From Clostridiales bacterium (GTDB lineage: Bacteria > Bacillota > Clostridia > Christensenellales > CAG-138), in the NCBI GenBank assembly GCA_004558825.1, contig SFDB01000004.1, positions 1-64,000 on the forward strand: 64,000 bases of DNA, in the 5' to 3' direction. Numbering within the stretch: position 1 is the stretch's first letter; each line of letters opens with the position of its first letter. A program made the position numbers and the translations under genes. The notes below the pieces were generated by a model. The model ran no database searches. It saw only the letters and a program-made list of their open reading frames with translations, and was not told the DNA's origin. Positions 42,163-52,712 of the stretch are shown one piece after another.

Positions 42163-43836
42163 ATGAAATACTTCATTTTGGCAGCGGCGCAGGCGGCTTT
42201 GACCGCGCTTATAATACTCGTCATATCGCGTCGGCGTCATAACGCACCATCAACCAAGCAGCGCATTCTTGCAAAAAAGGAGGACAACGGAAAAGAGCTT
42301 TCGGAGCTCAGAACGGCCCGCGCCCGTTCGTTGAGCATCCCGCTCTGCGAGCTTTCTCGTCCCTCCTCCCTTTGCGACATAGTAGGTCAGGACGAGGGTA
42401 TTCGGGCTCTCAAGGCGGCGCTTTGCGGCAAGAATCCTCAGCACGTCCTGATATACGGCCCGCCGGGCGTCGGCAAAACATGCGCGGCGCGACTTGTTCT
42501 TGAGGAAGCGCGCAAAAACCCCGAATCGCCCTTCGACGAAAAATCGAAGTTCATAGAGGTCGACGCAACGTGTACTCGTTTTGACGAACGCTCCATTGCC
42601 GATCCGCTCATGGGCTCCGTCCATGACCCGATATATCAAGGCGCGGGCGCATACGGCGCACAGGGTATACCTCAGCCCAAGCCCGGCGCCGTCAGCCGCG
42701 CGCATTGTGGGATACTCTTTCTCGACGAGATAGGCGAGCTGCATCCGACACAGATGAATAAGCTCCTCAAAGTGCTCGAGGACAGAAAAGTATTTTTTGA
42801 AAGCGCTTACTATTCAAGGGACAACCAAAGCATACCCGCCTACATACACGACATATTCCAAAACGGTATGCCTGCCGATTTCAGACTCGTGGGCGCGACA
42901 ACGCGTTTGCCCGAAGAAATATCGTCTGCGCTTCGCTCTCGCTGCGTCGAAATATTCTTTAACGGCCTTTCGCCGAACGATCTGAAAAAAATAGTTTACG
43001 GCGCCGTTGAACGTCTCGGCTGCGTCATTACAGATGAAGCCGCCTCCTGCTGTGCCTCGTATTCAGGCTCCGGCCGTGACGCCGTAAACATTTTACAGCT
43101 CGCCGGCGGCGCGGCGCACATGGACGGCCGCGCCGGCATACGCAAAAGCGACATTGAATGGGTAGCCAAAACCTGCCGTTATCAAAGACGCTTTGCGGGC
43201 TGCCTGCCCGACTCTTCAAAACCCGGCACCTCGTTCGGGCTGGGCGTTTCAAGCGGAATGGCGGGCGGAACCGTTATAGAGATAGAATGCAGCGCAACGT
43301 CTGTTCCAAGCGGTACGGGCCGCCTCGACATAACCGGCGTCATTGAAGAAGAGGAAATCGACATGCGCTCTCGTCGGATAAGGCGGAAAAGCAGCATCGT
43401 TTCGTCACTGGACAATGTTTTGACAGCGGCGAAAAGACGCTTCGGCATAGATTTCAAGGATTATGACATCCGCTTCAATATTCCCGGCGGTACGCTCGTT
43501 GACGGGCCGAGCGCAGGCGCAGCGTTTATCGCCGCATATCTGAGCGCGGTAACGGGCAGAAGTATATGCGGCAAGATATGCCTCACGGGTGAAATAACGA
43601 TGCACGGCGATGTTCGCGGCGTTGGCGGAGTGCGCGAAAAGGCAGAAGCCGCTGCGGCAGCGGGCGCTCATATGATAATCATACCTTACGAAAACAAGGA
43701 CGAACCCCTGCCCGACGCAGCGCCTTTGGTAAGATATGTTCAAGACATAGGCGAAATAGTTGACCTTGCGCTCGGCGGCGCAGGCACCGAACCCTTCACT
43801 CATAAAAGCGGCGTACACGCACTTGGCGGAATATGA
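42163..43836 (+). CDS. lonB: ATP-dependent protease LonB (sporulation type)
   Basis: This 557-residue protein begins with a membrane anchor (MKYFILAAAQAALTALIILV). An AAA+ domain follows (Walker A YGPPGVGKT, Walker B GILFLDEIGEL, sensor VGATTRLPEEIS), and a C-terminal Lon protease domain has the catalytic Ser in DGPSAGAAF and Lys in VGGVREKAEAAAAAG. It lacks the long N-terminal substrate domain of LonA, as LonB does. In Bacillus LonB is made in the forespore under sigma-F. ATG 42163 follows GGAGG, which is buried in the terminator stem of the preceding operon, so a separate downstream promoter or stem opening is needed. It overlaps the DUF5665 gene by four bases. Confidence 0.92.
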   Translation: MKYFILAAAQAALTALIILVISRRRHNAPSTKQRILAKKEDNGKELSELRTARARSLSIPLCELSRPSSLCDIVGQDEGIRALKAALCGKNPQHVLIYGPPGVGKTCAARLVLEEARKNPESPFDEKSKFIEVDATCTRFDERSIADPLMGSVHDPIYQGAGAYGAQGIPQPKPGAVSRAHCGILFLDEIGELHPTQMNKLLKVLEDRKVFFESAYYSRDNQSIPAYIHDIFQNGMPADFRLVGATTRLPEEISSALRSRCVEIFFNGLSPNDLKKIVYGAVERLGCVITDEAASCCASYSGSGRDAVNILQLAGGAAHMDGRAGIRKSDIEWVAKTCRYQRRFAGCLPDSSKPGTSFGLGVSSGMAGGTVIEIECSATSVPSGTGRLDITGVIEEEEIDMRSRRIRRKSSIVSSLDNVLTAAKRRFGIDFKDYDIRFNIPGGTLVDGPSAGAAFIAAYLSAVTGRSICGKICLTGEITMHGDVRGVGGVREKAEAAAAAGAHMIIIPYENKDEPLPDAAPLVRYVQDIGEIVDLALGGAGTEPFTHKSGVHALGGI

Positions 43837-44174
43837 AGCTTAATTCAGCAAATACTATTCGTCATGAAGCACAGCAAAAATGCGGCAATACGCGCGACGC
43901 GCAGCTTCGTTCGATGCACAGGCTCCTGAATGACATTGCTTCAAAGCTCGAGAGGTCAAACTTCTACGACTATATCGCTTATGTATGCGACAACAAGCGC
44001 ATATTCAAGCGCAGCTTCATCTCGGGCCTACTGCGCGGATTCGGCAACGCCGTTGGCTTCGTTCTGCTCGGCGCGCTGCTGATATACATACTCCAGCGTA
44101 TCGCACAGAGTCATCTGCCGATAATCGCAGACTTTATCGCCGAGCTTATCGAAATCGTCAATGCAAGACGGTAA
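43833..44174 (+). CDS. DUF5665 small membrane protein
   Basis: This 113-residue protein matches the DUF5665 pattern: a helical N-terminus (RSMHRLLNDIASKLERSNFY), a central segment around residues 46-65 (YVCDNKRIFKRSFISGLLRG) and one hydrophobic helix (GNAVGFVLLGALLIYILQRI). Members are short one-pass membrane proteins of spore-forming Firmicutes with unknown role. The ATG overlaps the lonB stop (ATGA) and GGCGG lies upstream. It sits between lonB and the glucan synthase gene on the same strand, 23 bases apart, so all three probably share a transcript. Confidence 0.75.
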   Translation: MKLNSANTIRHEAQQKCGNTRDAQLRSMHRLLNDIASKLERSNFYDYIAYVCDNKRIFKRSFISGLLRGFGNAVGFVLLGALLIYILQRIAQSHLPIIADFIAELIEIVNARR

Positions 44175-44197
44175 AATGCGCTTACTATGGAGGCATA

Positions 44198-47100
44198 ATG
44201 CAAAAAACATACTTTGGATTAAACGGCGTATATCTTGAGCCCGACGAGCTTGAAAGATACGCTTTCAGCATGTCACAGACGGGAATAAGAAAACGAAAAC
44301 GCAGCGACGAGCGCTTCTTCCCAAGCATGGGCGGCGATTACAAAACGCTCGTAACCGCCTATAAAGCCATAACCGAGCTCTCGTCTCGCGGCAGTGAGGT
44401 CACGCCGTGCGCGGAAATGCTCGCGGATAATTTTTATGTAATCGAAAAAGCAATGGCATCGCTCGAGGATTCACAAAAAATACTTCTCTCGAAGCGTCTG
44501 CCCGTCTGCGCCGAGGGCGAGCGCACAGGACTGCCGCGCGCATATATGATTGCCGCCGAAATAGTCGGCCACAGGAACGGCATTGTTGACGAGGACACGC
44601 TCAAGCTCTATGTAAACGCTTTCCAGGCCGCAAGTCCGCTGAACACTGAAGAGGTGTACTCGCTTTCCACCATGCTGACGCTCGCATTGATAAAGCTTGC
44701 GGCGCAAACGGCCGACGATTGCCTGTCATGGATACGCCAAAGCGAATCCGCCGATGCCGCAGCCGAGATTATAAACGCCGATGCAGACGCAGGGCGCAAA
44801 AAAATATCCGCAGTTATCTCAAAAGCAGCGCCGCGCCGCAACCGCACGTTCGTAGAGCGGCTTTATACGCGTCTTTCGGAAAACGACAACTATAAGGCTG
44901 TCGAAATACTCGAGGACTGCTTGAAACGAGATGATTTCAACACCGAAGACATAATAAGCTCCGAAAGATCCTGCCGCACGAAGCAGAGGCTCTTGCTTTC
45001 AAACATAATTCGAAGTCTGTGCGCCATAGAAAGTATGGATTTTGACGAGGTTTTTGAATCACTGAGTTCTGTGGAAGGCATATTGCGCGCAGATGCGATA
45101 TACAACCAAATGGACGCTTCGGGGCGTGCATACTACAGGGGCGTCGTTTCACGCATTGCCGACGAGTTGGGCGTCGCAGAAACAGCCGTAGCCAAGAGAG
45201 CCGTCGAGCTTTGCGAAGGCGGCGAAGGCAGCCATGGCCACGTCGGCTACTACCTCATAGACAAGGGAGTTGAAAAATTATATTCGCGCATCCGTCCTGA
45301 TGACGAGCGCAGGACAGTAAGCACTGATGAAAAAGTCGCGCGGATGTTCGTCATAAAATGCCTTATTGCGCTTATTTTCATCGTACCGTCGCTTATGTAC
45401 GGCCTCACGTCGTTTCTGCTGTGCATAATACCGTCGCTCTTCATAGCTGACATGGTTTATATAAGGCTATCGACGCGCTTCACCAAGCCGCGCAGCATAC
45501 CCCGCATAGCGGTGGGCAAAAGCGTCGGCGCCGAAAACCGAACGCTTGTCGTAGTGCCCGTTCTTATAACGTCGTCCGAAGCCGTCGAAAAAAGCATAGA
45601 GCGGATCGAAACGCATTATTTATCGAATCCCCTCGACGAATGCTGCTTTGCCGTGCTTGGTGATTTTCCGGATTCAAGTGAACAAAAGACGGACGAAGAA
45701 GATAAAGTCCTCAAATCCGCATCGGAAATGATTGCTGACCTAAATGCCAAATACGGCTTTGATACACCGCGCTTTTTTTATCTCCACCGCGCAAGGCAGT
45801 GGAACAGGCACGACTCGGTTTGGATGGGCTATGAGCGCAAACGCGGAGCAATAATAGAGCTCGTTCGCCTCATTGAGGACGGGGACATGGGAAGCTTTGA
45901 GCTTTGTGCGCCATCCGGGCTTCCGGACGGCATCAAATACTGCGTCACTTTAGACGCTGATACCGTCATGCCGCGCGAAACGCTTTCAAAGCTCGTCGGC
46001 GCAATGATGCATCCGCTCAACAAGCCCGCCGCCGACAGCATAGGGCTCGTCATCGATGGCTACGGGATGATTGTGCCGCGTATGGAAACGACCGTGTCCG
46101 GCGCGGAGAAAACGCCGTTTTCACGCATAGTTTCGTATAATTGCGGCGTGTGCGCCTACAGCAGCGCCGTTTCGGATTTTCACCAGGATACGTTTGGCGA
46201 AGGGATATTCGGCGGTAAGGGAATATTCGACGTACACGCATTTAAGGCGGCGCTTGACTACAGGATATCGGACAACAGTGTTTTGAGTCACGACCTTCTT
46301 GAGGGCTGCTTCGCACGCGCGGGGCTCTTGAACGACGTCGCGCTGTATGATTCGGAGCCGTCTACGCTCATATCTTATCAAAAGCGACGCCATCGCTGGA
46401 TACGCGGCGACTGGCAGCTTTTGCCATACATTCGGCGCTTTATAAAGGATGCATCGGACACAAACATAAAAAACCCGTTAAGCAGGCTTTCAAAGAGCAA
46501 AATTGCAGACAACATTCTGCGTAGTCTCTTCTCCCCTGCCGTTCTTGCCTCCCTCGTACTCGGCATCGCTTTTTGCAGCGGATATGTCATATTTTTGAGC
46601 ATTCTCGCGCTGCTTTTCGACATCGCCGCGGACGTTTGCTCCATGCATGAGAGCATAATCGCACACAGAGGAGAACGCGACTTAAAGGGTATGCTTCTTG
46701 AAAAACTCGGCGCATGGCGCTTGCCGCTGTATAATGCGCTCATTTTGCCGTATATAGCCTATATAACGCTCGACGCCATAGTTCGCAGCGTGTACAGGCA
46801 GCTTATCTCACATAAAAAAATGCTTGAATGGCAGACAGCCTCAGCCGTCGAGCGCGGCAAAAGCGGCTCGCTGCTGAGTTACGCTCTGAAAATGTCGTCA
46901 TGTCTTCTGCTCGGGGCGGGCTGCATTGTGCTCAGCGTATTCACAGACGCCTCGCCCGTAGGCTTTCTTGTCGGCATATCGTGGCTATGCGCCCCCTTCG
47001 CCGCATACAGTCTCGACAAGAAGTACGAGCGTGACAAACTCACCGATGACGAATCTGCGGAGCTTATAAAGCTCGCAAGATGCACATGGCGCTTTTTTGA

Positions 47101-50100
47101 CGAACTGTGCGTCGCAAAAAACTCTTTTCTGCCTCCCGACAACTACCAGACCGAACCGTACAAGGGCTGCACCTATACGACCTCGCCAACCAATATCGGC
47201 ATGAGCATACTCAGCTTTATAAGCGCACACGACCTTTCGTTCATAACCACCGAACGACTTTTGGCACACATGGATCACGTACTTAAAAGCATTGAAAACG
47301 TAGATAAATGGCACGGCCATCTTTACAACTGGTACGACGTAAAAACTCTCAAGCCTGTCGGCAGGAAATATGTTTCGGCAGTGGACAGCGGCAACCTTGC
47401 GGCCTCGCTCATGCTTGCGGCGGGCGCTTTGCGCGAAATAGGCGGCGACACGGCAGACGCGCTCGCAAGGCGCTGCGATGCAATAGCGCACGGCACTGAT
47501 TTTACCGTACTCTACGACCAAAAACGCGCTCAGTTCCATATAGGCTACGACCTTGGCACAGGTAAGCTTTCATCGTCATGGTACGATATGCTCGCGTCGG
47601 AGGCGCGTCTTACAAGCTTCACCGCCATATCGCTCGGCCAGATACCTGTCAAGCACTGGTTCAGGCTCGGGCGGCTCGTTTCTGACACCGACGGCGGAAG
47701 GAGTCTCATGTCTTGGAGCGGCACAATGTTTGAATACCTTATGCCATGCATATTTACAGGTTCGCTTCGCGGCACGCTCCTTGGACAGTCGTGCCGGGCT
47801 GCCGTTACGACGCAAAAACGTTTTATGCACGGCAAACGCCCATGGGGCATATCCGAATCCGGATACTATGCGTTCGACAAGAATATGCTCTACCAATATA
47901 AGGCCTTCGGCGTCCCATGTCTCGGACTCGCACCCGTAAAGGAATACGAATGTGTTGTCGCGCCCTACGCGACAGTTCTTGCGCTGTCACAGCAACCGCA
48001 TGAAGCACTAAAAAACGTCGCCGAGCTTATAAAAGCAGGAGCGCTCGGCGAATACGGCCTTTATGAATCCGTCGACTATACGCCGTCGCATATAAGGACA
48101 GAAAAAGGTTTCGAAATTGTAAAAAGCTATATGGCCCACCATCAAGGCATGAGCATGTGCGCCATAAATAACGCCCTTAACGACGACATACTTGTCAGGC
48201 GCTTTATGGCGATACCGTGTATGCGCGCCTCAGAGCTTCTGCTTGAGGAAAAGCGGCCTCAGCTTTCGATAGTGCTCAAAACATACAGCGGGGCGATATT
48301 CAAGGAACGTGCAGACGTCAAGCCGCGTATGCAGCAAAAGCCGCGCATTTTCACCGACGAGCCCCGTCTTCACACGCAGCTTCTCTCTAACGGCGAATAT
48401 ACCGTCCTTGTTTCCAACAAGGGCATAGGCTTCAGCAAATGCGGCGATATCATGGTAAACCGCTGGCGTTCTGATTTGCGCACTCAGAGCGGAATACACA
48501 TCTGCGTGCGCGACGGGCAGCGCGTATACACCATAGGACGCGCCCACAGCGTGGATGAGCGCTACACCGCGGTGTTCGAGCTTCATAAGGCCACGTTTGA
48601 GCAAGCATGCGGCGACATCGATGCAAAGCTCGAAATATGCGTAACACCCGGCATCAACGGTGAGCTTCGACGGCTTACGCTCGTGAACACATCTTCCGAA
48701 TCGAAGGAGGTAGAGATAGGCGCTTTTGCCGAAATCTGCCTTGCGACGCTGCGCGATGATGTTTCGCATCCGGCATTCGTAAAGCTATCCGTCGATGCAG
48801 CGGAAGAAGACGGCGTTCTTGTTTTTTCAAAGCGTATGCTCGGCAAAAGCAGACGCTGCGTATACTTCTCTCTCGCCTCGCCCTCAAACACGCGCTACGC
48901 GACCGATGCGCTCAGCATCATCGGCAGAAACGGCACTCCCGCCGATGCGATGATGCAGCCCATGCTTCAGGATCAAGACCTTTCACAACCGCTTGAACCC
49001 TATGCCTGCGCAAGGACATCTCTCATCGTCGACAAAGGGTCAAGCGTCTGCGTTCTGCTTGCCATAGGCTTCGCCGAATCGTTCGGCCGCGCCGTAAGCG
49101 ATGCGAAAGAAATGCTCAAAGGTGAGGCTGACACGTTCGAGCTTGCCTGGTCCTATGCCGTCAGCTCTCACCGAATGTCAGGCATCGACAGCGCGTGGTG
49201 CGATATATACGAATCATTTGCCGCACGTCTTTTCATAGACGGTGCATCGAAAAAAGGCGTTGACACACCCACCAAGCTTTCGATACAGTCACTTTGGCGT
49301 TTCGGCATATCGGGCGACATACCTATCGCCGTCATATGCGTTCACAGGAATGCACGCCTGAAGACCGTGAAAAGCATTATAAGCGTCGTAAACTATTTTG
49401 CGCTTAAAAACGTCGCCGCAGATGTGGTTTTGATAGGCGAATACCCTTACGAATATAATAATGAACTGCGCCAAAAGCTTACCGAAATGGCCGCGTCCTT
49501 CCATTCGCCGTATCTCCACGTTATAAACGCCTACGACATAACAAACGCCGAGCGCGACATGCTGATAAGCTACGCCTCACTCATTCTCGACATGCGCAGG
49601 AGCTTAAACGAACAGCTTCACAGCGCGTCGTTCATCATGGACGGGCCGCATTCTGTCAAGGCGCCCTCGCGCGCCGCATTCGCCCTACGGAAGCAAGCGC
49701 TTTCCTTCTTTAACGGATATGGCGGCTTTGATACGGCAAGCGACGAGTACGCTATATATCTCAAGCCCGGCGAATCAACTCCGCTCCCATGGTGCAACAT
49801 TGTGGCGAACGAGCATTTCGGCGCCGTAATCACCGAAGGCGGCGGCGGATACACCTGGAAAGGCAACAGTCATGAAAACAAGCTCACACAATGGAAATGC
49901 GACCCATCGTCCGATGCGCCGAGCGAGCTTTTGCTTGTATGCGACCGTGAAACGGGCGACGAATGGAGTGTTGTCCCTGCAAAGCCATATTCGCAGTCCG
50001 AATGTGTAACGGCACATGGATACGGTTACACTCGCTTCACCGCTTCTTCCCAAGAACTATATCAGGAGCTCACAGTATTTGTCGACAGCGAAAAAGATGT

Positions 50101-52009
50101 AAAATACTTCCTCGTGCGTATATCGAATCCGCTCATGCAGCCGCGAAAGCTCTCCTTTACGTTCAAATGCGAGCTTGCGCTTGGCGAAACGCCGCATTCC
50201 GAGTCCGTATTCACGGAGTTTTCTGACGGCATACTCTATGCCCAGAACACTCGCTGCGCCGCGAAAGATGAGTTTGCATTTATCACATTCGGCGAACGTG
50301 GAGCGTCCTCCTTCTCATGCGGAGCTTTTGGTTCGGAATCCGGCATAGGGCTTGGCGGCCTCTGTTCCGTAGCGACGGAGGCAGAGCTTGCGCCGGGTGA
50401 AGCGCTGGAATTTTCGGCGCTCATAGGCCAAGCGTCAAAGGCCGAAGCGCGCGCACTAACATTCGAATCAACACCCGACTACGTCAAAACGCGCCTTGAT
50501 GGCGTAAAATCCTCGTGGCGCGCACGGCTCGGCATGATAAAGATAAAAACGGGCGATAAATCTTTCGACCTCATGATGAACGGCCGCCTTATCTACCAAA
50601 CCATCGCCTCACGCCTTTTTGCTCGAACGGGCTACTACCAATGCGGCGGCGCATACGGCTTCAGAGATCAGCTTCAGGATGTTCTGTCTCTGCTGCAGAC
50701 CGAGCCGGAGCTCGCCAAGGCTCACATACTGAAATGCGCTCAACGTCAATTTATAGAGGGCGATGTGCTGCACTGGTGGCACGAAGGGCAGGGCGGAATA
50801 AGGACATATTTCACCGACGACAAGCTTTTCCTGCCGTACGCCGTGCTTGAGTATGTCGAAACAACCGGCGACACATCCATACTCGATAAAAGCATCGAAT
50901 ATTTGAACCCCATGGACATACGCGACGGCGAAAAAGAACGCTACGACATATACACAGTGTCCGATACGGCCGAAAGCCTCTATATGCACTGTATACGGGC
51001 GATTGAAAGCGCTATGCGTTTCGGTGCGCATGGACTCGTACTCATGGGCACGGGCGACTGGAACGACGGCATGAACCTTATAGGGGAAAACGGCGGGGAA
51101 AGCGTCTGGCTCGGCTGGTTTTTACTCTATATACTCGATCGCTTCAAGACGCTCTGCAAAAATCGCGGCGACGTCGAACGTGCTGAGACTTACGCCCTGA
51201 CCGCCGCGAAGCTCAGAGAATCGCTCGAAAACGAAGGCTGGGACGGTGCATGGTACAGGCGCGCCTACTTTGCCGACGGCGAACCCATCGGCTCGTCTAA
51301 AAGCGAGCAATGCTCCATTGACAGCATCTCGCAGTCGTGGGCGGTATTCAACGGCGCGCAGCATTCAAAGGAAGCGCTGGATTCCGCGGAAAAACTGCTC
51401 GTCGATGAAGAAAACGGCATAATCAAGCTGCTAACTCCCGCCTTCGGCGACCCGAAACGCGACGTCGGTTATATACAGACATATCTTTGCGGCGTGCGCG
51501 AAAACGGCGGTCAATATACTCATGCGGCCGCATGGCTCGTCATCGCCGCGTGTATTCTCGGGCAGAGCGAACGCGCTTCGCGCCTTTTCTCGATAATAAA
51601 TCCCATCGAACACACCGCAACACAGGTTCTCACCAATAAGTATAAGGGCGAACCGTATGTCGTCGCGGGCGACGTGTGCTCAGTCGGCAAGAATGCCGGA
51701 CGCGTCGGCTGGACGTGGTACACCGGCGCCGCAGGATGGATGTATCGCGCGGGGCTTGAATATATACTCGGCATAAAAAAGCGCGGAGAAGAGCTATTCG
51801 TAGAGCCATGCTGTCCATACGAGTCGTTCAGTGTCGAATACCGCTTCCATTCGTCTATATATATAATAGAAGCGATACACTCGGACGAGCGCGAAACGCT
51901 CGTTGACGGAAAAATATGCCGCAGCATAACGCTTGCGGACGATGGCAAGCGCCATGCCGTGCGCGTGAAGAGAAGCTTTACGGGCGTTCTCCCGCAGGAG
52001 CGCGAATAA
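44198..52009 (+). CDS. Cyclic beta-glucan synthase-like protein (GT84-glycoamylase-GH94)
   Basis: This 2603-residue protein has the NdvB/Cgs architecture. A helical N-terminal region with membrane segments near residues 385-420 is followed by a GT84-type glycosyltransferase with TLDADTVMPRE near 585 and RRHRWIRGDWQ near 730. More membrane segments lie at 770-945. A glycoamylase-type domain covers about 980-1330 (TSPTNIGMSILSFISAHDLS ... MAHHQGMSMC). The C-terminal GH94 phosphorylase-like module has GFRDQLQDV near 2150 and GTGDWNDGMN (catalytic Asp) near 2285. The homologous enzymes polymerise, cyclise and trim beta-1,2-glucan. ATG 44198 follows GGAGG; the long upstream open frame is not used. 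It is coupled to lonB-DUF5665, an odd neighbourhood. Confidence 0.9.
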   Translation: MQKTYFGLNGVYLEPDELERYAFSMSQTGIRKRKRSDERFFPSMGGDYKTLVTAYKAITELSSRGSEVTPCAEMLADNFYVIEKAMASLEDSQKILLSKRLPVCAEGERTGLPRAYMIAAEIVGHRNGIVDEDTLKLYVNAFQAASPLNTEEVYSLSTMLTLALIKLAAQTADDCLSWIRQSESADAAAEIINADADAGRKKISAVISKAAPRRNRTFVERLYTRLSENDNYKAVEILEDCLKRDDFNTEDIISSERSCRTKQRLLLSNIIRSLCAIESMDFDEVFESLSSVEGILRADAIYNQMDASGRAYYRGVVSRIADELGVAETAVAKRAVELCEGGEGSHGHVGYYLIDKGVEKLYSRIRPDDERRTVSTDEKVARMFVIKCLIALIFIVPSLMYGLTSFLLCIIPSLFIADMVYIRLSTRFTKPRSIPRIAVGKSVGAENRTLVVVPVLITSSEAVEKSIERIETHYLSNPLDECCFAVLGDFPDSSEQKTDEEDKVLKSASEMIADLNAKYGFDTPRFFYLHRARQWNRHDSVWMGYERKRGAIIELVRLIEDGDMGSFELCAPSGLPDGIKYCVTLDADTVMPRETLSKLVGAMMHPLNKPAADSIGLVIDGYGMIVPRMETTVSGAEKTPFSRIVSYNCGVCAYSSAVSDFHQDTFGEGIFGGKGIFDVHAFKAALDYRISDNSVLSHDLLEGCFARAGLLNDVALYDSEPSTLISYQKRRHRWIRGDWQLLPYIRRFIKDASDTNIKNPLSRLSKSKIADNILRSLFSPAVLASLVLGIAFCSGYVIFLSILALLFDIAADVCSMHESIIAHRGERDLKGMLLEKLGAWRLPLYNALILPYIAYITLDAIVRSVYRQLISHKKMLEWQTASAVERGKSGSLLSYALKMSSCLLLGAGCIVLSVFTDASPVGFLVGISWLCAPFAAYSLDKKYERDKLTDDESAELIKLARCTWRFFDELCVAKNSFLPPDNYQTEPYKGCTYTTSPTNIGMSILSFISAHDLSFITTERLLAHMDHVLKSIENVDKWHGHLYNWYDVKTLKPVGRKYVSAVDSGNLAASLMLAAGALREIGGDTADALARRCDAIAHGTDFTVLYDQKRAQFHIGYDLGTGKLSSSWYDMLASEARLTSFTAISLGQIPVKHWFRLGRLVSDTDGGRSLMSWSGTMFEYLMPCIFTGSLRGTLLGQSCRAAVTTQKRFMHGKRPWGISESGYYAFDKNMLYQYKAFGVPCLGLAPVKEYECVVAPYATVLALSQQPHEALKNVAELIKAGALGEYGLYESVDYTPSHIRTEKGFEIVKSYMAHHQGMSMCAINNALNDDILVRRFMAIPCMRASELLLEEKRPQLSIVLKTYSGAIFKERADVKPRMQQKPRIFTDEPRLHTQLLSNGEYTVLVSNKGIGFSKCGDIMVNRWRSDLRTQSGIHICVRDGQRVYTIGRAHSVDERYTAVFELHKATFEQACGDIDAKLEICVTPGINGELRRLTLVNTSSESKEVEIGAFAEICLATLRDDVSHPAFVKLSVDAAEEDGVLVFSKRMLGKSRRCVYFSLASPSNTRYATDALSIIGRNGTPADAMMQPMLQDQDLSQPLEPYACARTSLIVDKGSSVCVLLAIGFAESFGRAVSDAKEMLKGEADTFELAWSYAVSSHRMSGIDSAWCDIYESFAARLFIDGASKKGVDTPTKLSIQSLWRFGISGDIPIAVICVHRNARLKTVKSIISVVNYFALKNVAADVVLIGEYPYEYNNELRQKLTEMAASFHSPYLHVINAYDITNAERDMLISYASLILDMRRSLNEQLHSASFIMDGPHSVKAPSRAAFALRKQALSFFNGYGGFDTASDEYAIYLKPGESTPLPWCNIVANEHFGAVITEGGGGYTWKGNSHENKLTQWKCDPSSDAPSELLLVCDRETGDEWSVVPAKPYSQSECVTAHGYGYTRFTASSQELYQELTVFVDSEKDVKYFLVRISNPLMQPRKLSFTFKCELALGETPHSESVFTEFSDGILYAQNTRCAAKDEFAFITFGERGASSFSCGAFGSESGIGLGGLCSVATEAELAPGEALEFSALIGQASKAEARALTFESTPDYVKTRLDGVKSSWRARLGMIKIKTGDKSFDLMMNGRLIYQTIASRLFARTGYYQCGGAYGFRDQLQDVLSLLQTEPELAKAHILKCAQRQFIEGDVLHWWHEGQGGIRTYFTDDKLFLPYAVLEYVETTGDTSILDKSIEYLNPMDIRDGEKERYDIYTVSDTAESLYMHCIRAIESAMRFGAHGLVLMGTGDWNDGMNLIGENGGESVWLGWFLLYILDRFKTLCKNRGDVERAETYALTAAKLRESLENEGWDGAWYRRAYFADGEPIGSSKSEQCSIDSISQSWAVFNGAQHSKEALDSAEKLLVDEENGIIKLLTPAFGDPKRDVGYIQTYLCGVRENGGQYTHAAAWLVIAACILGQSERASRLFSIINPIEHTATQVLTNKYKGEPYVVAGDVCSVGKNAGRVGWTWYTGAAGWMYRAGLEYILGIKKRGEELFVEPCCPYESFSVEYRFHSSIYIIEAIHSDERETLVDGKICRSITLADDGKRHAVRVKRSFTGVLPQERE

Positions 52010-52142
52010 GCAGGTAGATGTGCAAAAAATGGCGTAATCGTAAAAAACATCCGCCGCATACTTGACTGAAAAGCCGTCATATTATATGATTGAATCAGCG
52101 TGTTGTGCAATGCGCTAATACAAAAGGACGGTACTTTTACTA

Positions 52143-52469
52143 ATGGGTGAAAAATTCGTAAACGCTATCTCAACGTTTTTTACGAACGGCGGTTTCATAA
52201 TACTGATAATGGTAGCTATGCTCCTTATCATGATAATCCCGCAGCGCAAGCGTGAAAAGAAGGTCAAAGACATGCTTGCTTCAATCAAGCCGGGCGACCG
52301 TGTGCGCACGATCGGCGGTATTTACGGCACGGTCACTTCGGTTAAGGACGATGTCGTTACCATGTCGGTCGGCCCCGATAAGGTTCGCCTCGTATTCGCA
52401 AGGGGAGCCATTGCGAGCGTTGAGGATTCCCCCGTTGAGAACACTATGAAAGAGGAAGTCAAGGACTGA
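52143..52469 (+). CDS. yajC: Preprotein translocase accessory subunit YajC
   Basis: This 108-residue protein has one N-terminal membrane helix (GGFIILIMVAMLLIMIIPQR) and the YajC core (KKVKDMLASIKPGDRVRTIG, then VTSVKDDVVTMSVGPDKVRL). It joins SecDF as part of the accessory translocon. No secD or secF is in the window. The ATG at 52143 lacks a strong Shine-Dalgarno (AAAGGACGG further up). A GC-rich hairpin follows its stop. Presence of TIGR04086 about 2 kb downstream recalls the usual yajC-TIGR04086 order in Clostridia, here interrupted by a CBS-domain protein. Confidence 0.92.
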   Translation: MGEKFVNAISTFFTNGGFIILIMVAMLLIMIIPQRKREKKVKDMLASIKPGDRVRTIGGIYGTVTSVKDDVVTMSVGPDKVRLVFARGAIASVEDSPVENTMKEEVKD

Positions 52470-52484
52470 TTCTGTCGCTCAGGT

Positions 52485-52520
52485 CGGCTGCCGCAGACGC
52501 ACTTTTCGTTTGCGGCGGCC
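52485..52520 (+). terminator. GC-rich hairpin after yajC
   Basis: CGGCTGCCGCAGACG and CGTTTGCGGCGGCCG form an imperfect stem of about 13 pairs with a short loop; the T run is missing. Confidence 0.55.
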
Positions 52521-52712
52521 GTGTGAAATATCGGAATAATTTGGGGAGGTGGTATTCTGCATGGACGACGGTGACAGTATTTGTTCGCACCGAAACAGCC
52601 GTATTTTTTCTTATTTTGGCTTTCTTTCGCATAACCTGCGTCGATGAGGCGATGATAGGCTATGTTTTTTTTGCAGAATTTGAAAATGAATGTTTTGGTG
52701 TAGGAGGACATC

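Noticed and set aside
52561..52647. 28-codon ORF upstream of the CNNM/CBS gene with GGGAGGTGG before its ATG
   Set aside because: The spacer is long, the product has no Cys or regulatory codon run, and no attenuator structure follows; not enough to call a leader peptide.
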